Positions 8,902 to 17,702 of a stretch of DNA of 64,000 nt are shown here, in pieces. The number at the start of each line of letters is the position of its first letter. Within the stretch, counting starts at the first letter, position 1. Made by a program: the position numbers and the translations under genes. Under the pieces are notes generated by a model that worked only from the letters and a program-made list of their open reading frames with translations, did not search any database and was not told the DNA's origin. The stretch is from NCBI GenBank assembly GCA_016281495.1, contig JAEEIU010000018.1, forward strand, positions 1 to 64,000, read 5' to 3'. Origin of the DNA: Treponema sp. GTDB lineage: Bacteria > Spirochaetota > Spirochaetia > Treponematales > Treponemataceae.

Positions 8902-11900
8902 AGCGAATAATAGGCAGGATTTCATTTTTATTTATTTTGATTTTGAGTCTTGGACTTATAAGCTGTGATTCCTGGATGACTGGAGACAATTTTTTTGACC
9001 AGATTGCAGATGAAGTAAAATACGCCAACGCAGAAAAGATAAAGGTTTTTATCCGCTACCCCAACCGCAACATGGGTGAAACAAGCCCCAACGGAAGCTC
9101 AAACCAAAAGGTGGACATACCCTTTACCGTTACAGCCGTAGACTCAAGCAACTACGCATTTTATAAATGGGCCGCTTTTAAAACCCAAGATTTTCCTACA
9201 ACCCAACAGCATAACATACTTTACACAAATGAAACTGCCTATGAACAATATAAAGATAAGGAACTGGGCACGGATGAGGTTGTTTTTGAAGACCCAAGGG
9301 AAGCAATAACAACAGTAAGGGTTCTTCACGAAAGAAATGACGTATTTATAATGCCTATATGTGTCCGCCGTCCTTATCTTGTCAGTTCCAATCCCTCTAA
9401 TGGACAGCAGAACGTTGTAAAGAATCAGGCAATTTCTCTAGTCTTCTCCCAGCCTATGAAAATAGGAGACTTGATTAATGTGAACGATCCTGAGAATGCG
9501 CCGTTGGAAGGTAATCTAAGAGATTATAAAGTAAATGAAGATGATGATGAACCTAAGATACATGTTTCTTATGTACAAGGTTATGGTACAGAGAATGTAA
9601 GCTATTATGATGATCTTATAACAAGACTTTGTGACTCAACCGGTGCTGTCAACACAAATGCAGGCTTGAAACTGAAGGCTACACTCCATCCCTCTCATAA
9701 AACTCTTTTGATAAGAACTCCAGATGGTTTGTATTGGCCTTCTGGAGCTACCATAAGTGTAAGGGTAAGTCGAGATGTTAACTGTGAGGTTGGTGATAGA
9801 GAATATGAAATGGCTGATGACGAAGAGTTCATCTTTAATGTTGGTACGGGAATGGATGATGCAAATCCAACAGTTGGAGAACTGGAAGTTGGGTTTAAGG
9901 AACTTAAGCGAAATCCTGCAACAGGTACAAATTATGAACGTGTTTCATCGAACTTGAATGTTAGGGCATATATTCTTGACAAGACAAAGAGCACTGATAT
10001 TAATGAAACTGAGGCATCTGTAAGTACGGTTTATTGGTTATTATATTATATGGCCGCACCTTCTAGCTCTCTTGAAGCTCCGGATGGAGTAGGATCTTTT
10101 AAGACAGATGGTACTCATAGTTATTCATCTGGTGCTGACTTTAGTGATAATCCTAAGGCTAACCTTACTTCCTCACAGAGGAGTTCTGGTCTTGTATTCT
10201 CAATCGACAAAGATCACTTGCCTGGCTATGATGGTCTTTTTAAGCTTCTTGTTTATGGACAGGATAATGCAGGAAATACTGGAAATCACAGTACCATTGC
10301 CCCTGTGCATAGTACAAATACTACTGCGGCTGAATCAAAATACATTTACTTTATTAAAGATACTCAAGCTCCGAATATCAGCGCATCCCAGGTTGTTGCT
10401 ACTTCAACAGGTGATTCCGCTCCTTACGGATGGTTCAATTCCACTACCATTTCCAATATCACCATAAAGCCTAGCAGCACTAGTCCAATCAAGGATTCGC
10501 CAAATGTCAATAACAGGTATAGGTCAGACAAGGTATGGTGGATTTTCTATATGGGAAGTGAAACTGGTGCTGAGGCTTGGGACACTTTAGTAAAGATGGA
10601 GGACAATACAGGTACAGGCGGATGGGGAGCATGGCACGAGGTTACAGATGACGGCAACTCTTTGTCTGAGTTGATAGGCTCAACACTTAATTCTAGTTCA
10701 ATAACCGAAGGTAACGTACCTCTTTATGTCAAGTTCAGGGATGATGTAGGAAACATATCAGATTTGACGGAGCTTGAAAATGTAATTAAGTTTGATGGAA
10801 CTGCACCTGTACTGGGAGACTTGAGCTGGACTTCTAAGAATTCTTCTGCCCCGGGAATTGCAGATTCCAATGTTCTTGGAAATCAACAGCTTGTTGTTCC
10901 GTTTACTGAGAATCTTTCCGGAATCAAGAAAATAAAGGTAACTGTGGTGGATCCAGTTGGCGATGAGTATGAAACACCTTTCCGTAACACGAATTTTGCA
11001 ATAAGAACATCTCCATCCGGTGAGTTACTTCCAGGAAGCGCAGATGCTACCGATGGTACTTCTTATATTGTTAACACTCCTGTATCAACAACCTTTACCT
11101 CTCTTTATATAGATAACCTTAAGATCTCAGAGAGTTCAACTCTTGCTGAAGGAAACTATACCGTAAAAGTCAAGCTCTTTGATGCGGCTCTTAATGAAAC
11201 GGCAGAAAAGGAAATCCAGCTTTATGTGGACAGAACGAACCCTGAAATAACTGAGATGTATTTTGATGGAGTAAAGAATGACTCTATTAATAACTATTAT
11301 GCTGGTAGTATCTTGCTCAATCCTGAAACTACATATACTACAAGCAGCACCGGCAATACTCTATTCATAAAGATGACTGAAACAGGATCCGGTATTCAAA
11401 AAATTGATATTCCATATGGATTTGCAACAAATCCATATGCTCCTTCTAGTTCAGCATCTCAGACACCACGTGGTATAATTCCAACAACAAGTACCAAACT
11501 TTTTGTATCTACTAATGGTGGTACCTCTTATACCGAGGTTCCATGCTCTGTAGACACAGCTTCAAAATGTCTGACCATAGCACAGGACAATGCAATCAGG
11601 GGAACAGATGTACTGCTTAAGATAACCAATATTACACTCTCTGGTACTCCTGGTACTGTTGAGGCTCTTGTTGGTGCAGTCTTGAGGGATTATGCCGGAC
11701 ATGCAAATTCTGCCGTCAAATATGCAGCTGTTGCGGAAGATTATTCAGCTCCAGAAGTATCATCAGTTTCAATTGGTGACTCCGGAAAACACCTTAACGG
11801 CAGTAATGCACTAGTAAACGATACTGGCATAAGTGCACAATCAGGTTATACTGATACTCCGATTGTCAATATTGTGGCCCGCCTTAACGAATATGCAACT

Positions 11901-14900
11901 GATTCCGCCGTGACAACATGCTCTGGTTTAAGAAAGATAGTTCTTGAAGGAGCAAGCTTTACTTCAAATACCGAAATTGAGGTATGTCAAAATATCAGTG
12001 TAAGCTATAACAATTACCCTGTAAATTCTTGGCGATATATACACTCTCTTGGAACAAAGGACTCAGTTGAGGAGTGCCCGTTTGCCTATTCAATTCCAAC
12101 TGGCGATACTACTAGCGGAGGAGGTTTCTATATTGTAGACGACCATACCGCCGTGCTAAGGATTCCTCTTAACATCACAGCTGACTATCCGTTTAGCATC
12201 AGGTATGTCAAACTCGATGATACAGCCTCGGATGGTGAAAAGACGGTTAAAATCAGTTTCTTTGATACTGCAAGACAGCTTGAGACAACCGCTTCAAATC
12301 AAACGACCATGAAAATAACATACTGTGCCACCGCGCCGACAATCAAAGTAAACGATGCTTCTGGCACTGACCCTGAGGCAATAACGGCTGCCAACATTCA
12401 GACTCTTGTGCCCAAAAACAACGGACTTCAGGTTTATGCGGATGCGACAAGCAATAAGGCTTGGGTATATTCACATGACACTCAGAACAACAGAAACGGT
12501 ACAAATACGACTCCTTCGGGAAGCGGTGTATATATAAGTAAAGAAAATTGTCCTTATTTTAACCTTAAGATTACATCAAGCGATGTGGCAAAGCCAAAGG
12601 CATATGCCTGGACTTATGACAGTGCGGACATACCTGCATCAGAATCATCAGAATGGAACTCCACTGACTCATCTTACAGGGTGAATGTCACCTTCCCGAC
12701 CTCGGGCGATATTTCAGGTACTCCAGCGGAACATGACCTTTATCTTCATGTGGCGGACTATGCCGGAAACGTAACCACCAAGCAGATGAGCACATTCAAA
12801 TGGATAAACGAGACTGTGCCCAGTGCATGGCCAAAGAGAAATACAACCGGAGATGGCGGAACGAAGATGGAGCCCGGTGTTTACTATCTTGAAGCCAGCG
12901 GTTGGTATACGTATGGGGGTAAAAATGATCCTAAATTTACTGTTACTTTCCCTGCCGGAACAACTGGAACAAAGAAGATTTACATTCCTGCAAGCTGGTT
13001 CGACAAGGTTTGTACCAACGGTGCCCCAATTTACGGATATGCCTTGGGAACTCATACTCGATTAGGCGACGGACATGCAGATATCGATTGTGCCAAAGTT
13101 GATGGAACTGGCCCCTATCTTGAGCTCCCGGATAGCTTCTATATCTCTGACAACAATAAGGAGATTTATTTCTACGTCTATGATGCCGTCGGCAATGACC
13201 TTACTTGTGTAGTCAATGTTGTTGTGGACAACACCCCACCTCTCATGCAGGTTAATGTATCTCCTGCTGGGGCAGGAAAACTGAAGTGGGCGGAAGAATC
13301 TTCTATTGTTGAATTGTCATCTGCCACTACGAACTATGAAAGCTGGCGCTTTGGATTTGCAAATTCAGGTAATGACACCGGTGATGTTTTTGCTGTACAG
13401 GGTGGAAATACATTGTTTAGCAGAGATACTTTAACCAAGGGCTTCTCAGCTGCGAATCCTATTGTGCTATATTCAACTTCTAATGCCCTAAAAGTAATGC
13501 TGTATACAACAACTACGGATATCTTGGAATATAAGTACTCAATTAATGATGGAACTGCTACAACGGTGCCATATACTTCGGATCATGAGTACATTTCTTC
13601 AATAACTATTCCTGGTACACCGGGTGAAGAACAAAAAATCAGATTCTATGCCATAGATAGGGGTTCTAATGTCACGAATCTTTATTTCAGGGTGTATGTT
13701 GATAACCAAGGTCCGACAGTAAGCTTGACGAATGCGACAAACATCTATACAAATCCAACTGATCACAAGAACTACATTGCCAGTATAAATGAAGCCACAG
13801 CTTCCACAGCTACGATTACAATCACTGATGAACTTGTCGGTTTCGGATCAGGCGAAAAGACTTTAACCTATAACAGTGCCAAATTGCTTGATTATTTGAC
13901 AGTAGATACTACTGCCAATACACTTAAACTTAAAACAACCTATCAAGCTGATGCCTTGGGTAACGCAAATACAGCTTCAATATCATACAACGGAAGCTCC
14001 AGCTGGGCATTGGATAATGCGGCTCCAATTGTTAGTGTACAAGAAGGCTCCATGACAGACTGTATCAGAATCGGTACAACACTCTACTTTAAGGGCAGCA
14101 GTGCAAAACTCAGACTTAATATCGTTGAGACAGGTTCTGGACTTCATAATGATTCCTTGAAGAATAATGCTGAGATTTCAATGTCTACCTACAAGACCTC
14201 AGACAATAAGATTGTTCTATCGAGTGGAGTTGTAAAGGATAATGTTGGAAATACTGACGTATATACACTTGTCAACGATATTATTCAGGATGCAAGTTTG
14301 CCAGTAAAACCTGCTTCTATACAATCTGTCTCTACCAATTCCGGTGGAAATTCGTATCGGGACGGAAATACGGTTTATTTCAATGATTCAACTAATTCCA
14401 TTACACTGAATCTTTCTGGTGCTAGTGATAGTGGTGGAAGCGGCCTTGTAGGATATTCAATTTCCGGTAATGGAGTCGAAGTAACTGAAACCGATTCCGG
14501 CTCGGTAACAATTGAACCGACAGGAGAAGACTTCCCTTCATCTACATCTATCATAATTTATTCAAAGGATGGTGTAGGAAATGTCAGTGACTCTGGATTG
14601 ACAGTTACACTCATAAAGGATGAGGAGGCCCCGGAGATAGATGATGTCACATATCCGACTGAGGGTGTTGTTGTAGTGGGCGATAAGATATACTTCAAGG
14701 GCTCTCCAACCATAACGCTTAGTATAAGTGACGATGGATGTGGCCTGGACGGAAATTCATGGGGTAACGGAAAGACAATAACTATCACTGATACATATTA
14801 TGATTCAGATAACCATACCCTCAAGATTCCAATCAATACGATTTATGATAAGCTCGGAAATTCCAGCGAATATGTCCTGAGTGATAAAATATACAGGGAT

Positions 14901-16832
14901 GATTCTGCTCCGGACATTCAGCCAGCCAACTTCGAAGTTCAGGGTACGACCCCTTATGTTGGAATGATAAATGTAAATACTTCTACACAGGTATCCTGGT
15001 ACAAGGGCGATTTCAAGGTTTGCATCAAAAACAGCGAGACTAGCGGTTGTGGTCTTGCATACTGGCAGATCGGAACTTCTTCTAACAAGGGAGCCGACAA
15101 TTATGTTTCAGGTACGGCAGAAAATGAATTCCTGGCACTTCCAAACTTAACATCAGTTTCAGTGCTTTACATCTATGTTGAGGACAAGCTTGGAAACTAT
15201 CGTGTTAAAAAGCTCAGTACAATTAATACCAACTATGCGGACCCCTGGCTCAAGAACCCGGGCGGAACAGTAACTCCTCCGGTAATAGGCGATGTTACAG
15301 GAATAACTGCTACAGTTGGCGCAAGCACAAGTTCAAATTATATCCATAGGGACGGAAACAGCGCTTACTACAATGGAGCTGCAAGTGCCGTAACAATCTC
15401 CATGACTGTTCCGAATACAAACATAAAGGGCTATAATCTTACCGGAAGCAATGCTGATGCCATAAGCACGACTTTGACACCGACCTTAAGCGGAGATTCA
15501 ACTGAAATATCAATCTACGCCTTTGATTATGCAGGAAACAGCAGTACGCCGCTTACCCTTACATTTATAAAGGATGCTGATGCTCCTACGTTTGAAATGG
15601 CGACTCCCGGATCTTCTGTAACCTCAGCCAAGGCCCCAAACGGATTTACCGTAAACACCTATACTTCAGGCACAACACAGCTTAGCTTTACAATTTCGGA
15701 TGTTTCTGGACTTGCGGCCTATGCCCTTGTTCACAACGAAGGAGATGGTAATGACTATTCAGGTTACACTGGATCCCTGGACTGGATAAATACAACAGGT
15801 ACTTCAATTACGCTGACATTGCCTGATACCTCTCATTACAACACAAATTACATGCTTCTCTTAAAGGATAAATTGGGTAATGTTACCAAACCTGATGGTA
15901 CAGGTACAAGTGCTTATTCAGCTGCAGCTGTGAAAAACGGTTCTAACGGATGGTGGTGTAGTGAACCTGCAACAAAGTCTTTCTCGGCAGGCAGCAAAAT
16001 TGATGGCAACAATCTTGAGGTTGAATTGAACGGTGTTGATTTCGCTGTATCAAAAATAGCGGTAACTGCAACAGGAGTGACAGGAATAAGCGGCGGTAAA
16101 GTAAAATTCAAGGATACTGACGGCAGCTATAAGGAAATAGACTGTTCTTACAATGGCGGTACAATAACTATTTCTGGTGGTAAATATCTGAGCTATGATG
16201 GATCAATCAAGTTCACTCTTACCGGTGGTGAAGGACTTGCAGTTCCGACTTCAATCAAGCTGAATGGCAGCGTGGAGATTACGACAATAGGCACTCTGTC
16301 ATTCTTTGCAGGTTACAACAGGTTCAAGTTCGGAGGAATGGACAGGACAGAGCCTAAGGCAGAGAAAACACAGGAAGCACCGGTCAGGTTGACGAGGAAC
16401 ATATCTGTGGGAGACTTCTTTGCGGCCATGGACAGCCCTGCATATGCGGAATCAGATAATAGGGTGGCATTCAGCGTCGGAAAGAACATGGATGCCGTTG
16501 TGGAAGGCAAAAAGCAGAAGGAAACTGTAACTGTTCAGGAAGAATTTGGTTATAATAATGTGGCCTCTGATGCGGAAAATCTGCCCTTGCAGAACCTTTC
16601 ATGGCATGCCCCGGATGGCCCGATACTTGAGGATGCAGGACAGGAAGAAGAGGCCCTTGCCTTGAACCTTAGCCCTGAATTCAATTCTTCCAACCAGGTC
16701 TTGAGTGCAAGCGATGCAGGAAATCCACAGGAAGAAAGCCACGGCTGGAATCCCGCTCTGGTTGTTTCCCTGCTGGCAATGCTTGCACTGGGCCTTGTCG
16801 CCCTGTGTGTAAGAAAAAGACCAGTCAGGTAG
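8898..16832 (+). CDS. Giant (2644 aa) multi-Ig-like surface lipoprotein
   Basis: The ATG overlaps the stop of the previous gene (ATGA). The N-terminus has a signal peptide ending in LISC, a lipobox. A Big_5-like domain (SSNPSNGQQNVV..., about residues 160-310) is followed by about eleven Ig-like units. Each unit starts with a DxxxP-type junction, for example DTQAP, DGTAP, DRTNP, DNTPP, DEEAP and DADAP. The end carries an acidic linker, one transmembrane helix (about 2614-2635) and a basic tail. A lipid anchor at one end and a membrane helix at the other is unusual. The protein is probably an extracellular stalk or adhesin working with its two operon partners; no ligand can be named. Confidence 0.8.
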   Translation: MKRIIGRISFLFILILSLGLISCDSWMTGDNFFDQIADEVKYANAEKIKVFIRYPNRNMGETSPNGSSNQKVDIPFTVTAVDSSNYAFYKWAAFKTQDFPTTQQHNILYTNETAYEQYKDKELGTDEVVFEDPREAITTVRVLHERNDVFIMPICVRRPYLVSSNPSNGQQNVVKNQAISLVFSQPMKIGDLINVNDPENAPLEGNLRDYKVNEDDDEPKIHVSYVQGYGTENVSYYDDLITRLCDSTGAVNTNAGLKLKATLHPSHKTLLIRTPDGLYWPSGATISVRVSRDVNCEVGDREYEMADDEEFIFNVGTGMDDANPTVGELEVGFKELKRNPATGTNYERVSSNLNVRAYILDKTKSTDINETEASVSTVYWLLYYMAAPSSSLEAPDGVGSFKTDGTHSYSSGADFSDNPKANLTSSQRSSGLVFSIDKDHLPGYDGLFKLLVYGQDNAGNTGNHSTIAPVHSTNTTAAESKYIYFIKDTQAPNISASQVVATSTGDSAPYGWFNSTTISNITIKPSSTSPIKDSPNVNNRYRSDKVWWIFYMGSETGAEAWDTLVKMEDNTGTGGWGAWHEVTDDGNSLSELIGSTLNSSSITEGNVPLYVKFRDDVGNISDLTELENVIKFDGTAPVLGDLSWTSKNSSAPGIADSNVLGNQQLVVPFTENLSGIKKIKVTVVDPVGDEYETPFRNTNFAIRTSPSGELLPGSADATDGTSYIVNTPVSTTFTSLYIDNLKISESSTLAEGNYTVKVKLFDAALNETAEKEIQLYVDRTNPEITEMYFDGVKNDSINNYYAGSILLNPETTYTTSSTGNTLFIKMTETGSGIQKIDIPYGFATNPYAPSSSASQTPRGIIPTTSTKLFVSTNGGTSYTEVPCSVDTASKCLTIAQDNAIRGTDVLLKITNITLSGTPGTVEALVGAVLRDYAGHANSAVKYAAVAEDYSAPEVSSVSIGDSGKHLNGSNALVNDTGISAQSGYTDTPIVNIVARLNEYATDSAVTTCSGLRKIVLEGASFTSNTEIEVCQNISVSYNNYPVNSWRYIHSLGTKDSVEECPFAYSIPTGDTTSGGGFYIVDDHTAVLRIPLNITADYPFSIRYVKLDDTASDGEKTVKISFFDTARQLETTASNQTTMKITYCATAPTIKVNDASGTDPEAITAANIQTLVPKNNGLQVYADATSNKAWVYSHDTQNNRNGTNTTPSGSGVYISKENCPYFNLKITSSDVAKPKAYAWTYDSADIPASESSEWNSTDSSYRVNVTFPTSGDISGTPAEHDLYLHVADYAGNVTTKQMSTFKWINETVPSAWPKRNTTGDGGTKMEPGVYYLEASGWYTYGGKNDPKFTVTFPAGTTGTKKIYIPASWFDKVCTNGAPIYGYALGTHTRLGDGHADIDCAKVDGTGPYLELPDSFYISDNNKEIYFYVYDAVGNDLTCVVNVVVDNTPPLMQVNVSPAGAGKLKWAEESSIVELSSATTNYESWRFGFANSGNDTGDVFAVQGGNTLFSRDTLTKGFSAANPIVLYSTSNALKVMLYTTTTDILEYKYSINDGTATTVPYTSDHEYISSITIPGTPGEEQKIRFYAIDRGSNVTNLYFRVYVDNQGPTVSLTNATNIYTNPTDHKNYIASINEATASTATITITDELVGFGSGEKTLTYNSAKLLDYLTVDTTANTLKLKTTYQADALGNANTASISYNGSSSWALDNAAPIVSVQEGSMTDCIRIGTTLYFKGSSAKLRLNIVETGSGLHNDSLKNNAEISMSTYKTSDNKIVLSSGVVKDNVGNTDVYTLVNDIIQDASLPVKPASIQSVSTNSGGNSYRDGNTVYFNDSTNSITLNLSGASDSGGSGLVGYSISGNGVEVTETDSGSVTIEPTGEDFPSSTSIIIYSKDGVGNVSDSGLTVTLIKDEEAPEIDDVTYPTEGVVVVGDKIYFKGSPTITLSISDDGCGLDGNSWGNGKTITITDTYYDSDNHTLKIPINTIYDKLGNSSEYVLSDKIYRDDSAPDIQPANFEVQGTTPYVGMINVNTSTQVSWYKGDFKVCIKNSETSGCGLAYWQIGTSSNKGADNYVSGTAENEFLALPNLTSVSVLYIYVEDKLGNYRVKKLSTINTNYADPWLKNPGGTVTPPVIGDVTGITATVGASTSSNYIHRDGNSAYYNGAASAVTISMTVPNTNIKGYNLTGSNADAISTTLTPTLSGDSTEISIYAFDYAGNSSTPLTLTFIKDADAPTFEMATPGSSVTSAKAPNGFTVNTYTSGTTQLSFTISDVSGLAAYALVHNEGDGNDYSGYTGSLDWINTTGTSITLTLPDTSHYNTNYMLLLKDKLGNVTKPDGTGTSAYSAAAVKNGSNGWWCSEPATKSFSAGSKIDGNNLEVELNGVDFAVSKIAVTATGVTGISGGKVKFKDTDGSYKEIDCSYNGGTITISGGKYLSYDGSIKFTLTGGEGLAVPTSIKLNGSVEITTIGTLSFFAGYNRFKFGGMDRTEPKAEKTQEAPVRLTRNISVGDFFAAMDSPAYAESDNRVAFSVGKNMDAVVEGKKQKETVTVQEEFGYNNVASDAENLPLQNLSWHAPDGPILEDAGQEEEALALNLSPEFNSSNQVLSASDAGNPQEESHGWNPALVVSLLAMLALGLVALCVRKRPVR

Positions 16833-16835
16833 TGT

Positions 16836-16960
16836 GTCATTGCCGGACTTGCTGAATGTCATTGCCGGACTTGATCCGGCAATCTGCCGATGTACTTGCT
16901 AGGCAACGTAAAGATTATCGGGTCACGCCCGATAATGACAAGGCGGCCCGATAATGACGG
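16836..16960. repeat. REP-like palindrome cluster
   Basis: The interval holds ATTGCCGGA-CTTGA-TCCGGCAAT (16861-16883), ATTATCGGG-TCACG-CCCGATAAT (16914-16936) and partial copies on both sides. They follow the GTCATTnCCGGACTTGATCCGG pattern of extragenic palindromes that many bacteria carry. They may stop or stabilise the very long operon transcript. The rest of the gap up to 17100 is A/T-rich with no gene visible. Confidence 0.75.
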
Positions 16961-17100
16961 GTTTTGGCTGAATTTTAGTAAAAAAAGTGGAAAAAATGGA
17001 GATTTTTTTAAAAAAATTGCTGAAATAGGTGGTTTTTTTTGAAAAAAGTATTATACTGATATAGTAAAGGATGGTTTACAAGACATCCACGGAGGTTTTT

Positions 17101-17535
17101 ATGAAAAGAGGATTGGCTTTTGCATTTGTCGCACTTCTTTCAGTTTGTTTTGCGTTCGCTGAGGGTTCTTATGTAGTAAAATCAGTGAAGGGTTCTGTTC
17201 GCTATGAGGTAAGCTCTGGAAAACTGCAAAACGTAAAGGTAGGACAAACTCTTTCTTTGTCAACATATCTTAACGTAGGTCCAAATGCCAATGTAGTTTT
17301 GACTATTGACGGAAAGGATGTTACAATCAACGGCATGAAGAAGGATACATTGGACAAGCTTTTGCCAAGCAATTCCCTTAAGAACAGCGGATCTGGTGCC
17401 GGTGCAAATGTAGCAAGCGCCAAATCAGGAAGCAAGTCTGGTGTAAATACAGCATCTCAGCGTGCAGACATCAAGTCTGAGGAATTGGATTGGGGTGAGG
17501 ATGCGGCCGAAGAAGAGGCAGATGATACCCTCTGA
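17101..17535 (+). CDS. Secreted FecR-like domain protein
   Basis: The ATG at 17101, behind CCACGGAGG, is preferred to the ORF-track start at 17071. A clean signal peptide (about 1-20, ending in AFA) follows. The next 65 residues have the FecR-like layout: VKGSVRYE, then VKVGQTLSLSTYLNVGPNANVVLTIDG. The remaining part is Ser/Gly-rich and ends acidic. FecR-like domains are extracytoplasmic beta domains that often sense or transmit signals. The next gene is a CHASE2 adenylate cyclase whose sensor faces the periplasm, so this protein may be its partner, although a terminator lies between them. Confidence 0.7.
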   Translation: MKRGLAFAFVALLSVCFAFAEGSYVVKSVKGSVRYEVSSGKLQNVKVGQTLSLSTYLNVGPNANVVLTIDGKDVTINGMKKDTLDKLLPSNSLKNSGSGAGANVASAKSGSKSGVNTASQRADIKSEELDWGEDAAEEEADDTL

Positions 17536-17593
17536 TTTGTCCGGATATTTTTTGAACCCTCTGTTTAGGGGCTGATTCAAAATCTTTATTCGA

Positions 17594-17640
17594 AATCCTG
17601 TGTGACAGGGGGTCTCTTCTGTTCCGCAGGATTTTTTTTT
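17594..17640 (+). terminator. Rho-independent terminator
   Basis: AAATCCTG pairs with CAGGATTT around an inner ACAG/CTGT stem and is followed by nine T residues. It lies between the FecR-like gene and the cyclase gene. Confidence 0.75.
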
Positions 17641-17702
17641 ACAGGATTCCCGGTTTTTAAGTGATTCGGGGCCTGATTTTTGTTTTTTAAAAGGTTAGGA
17701 GA

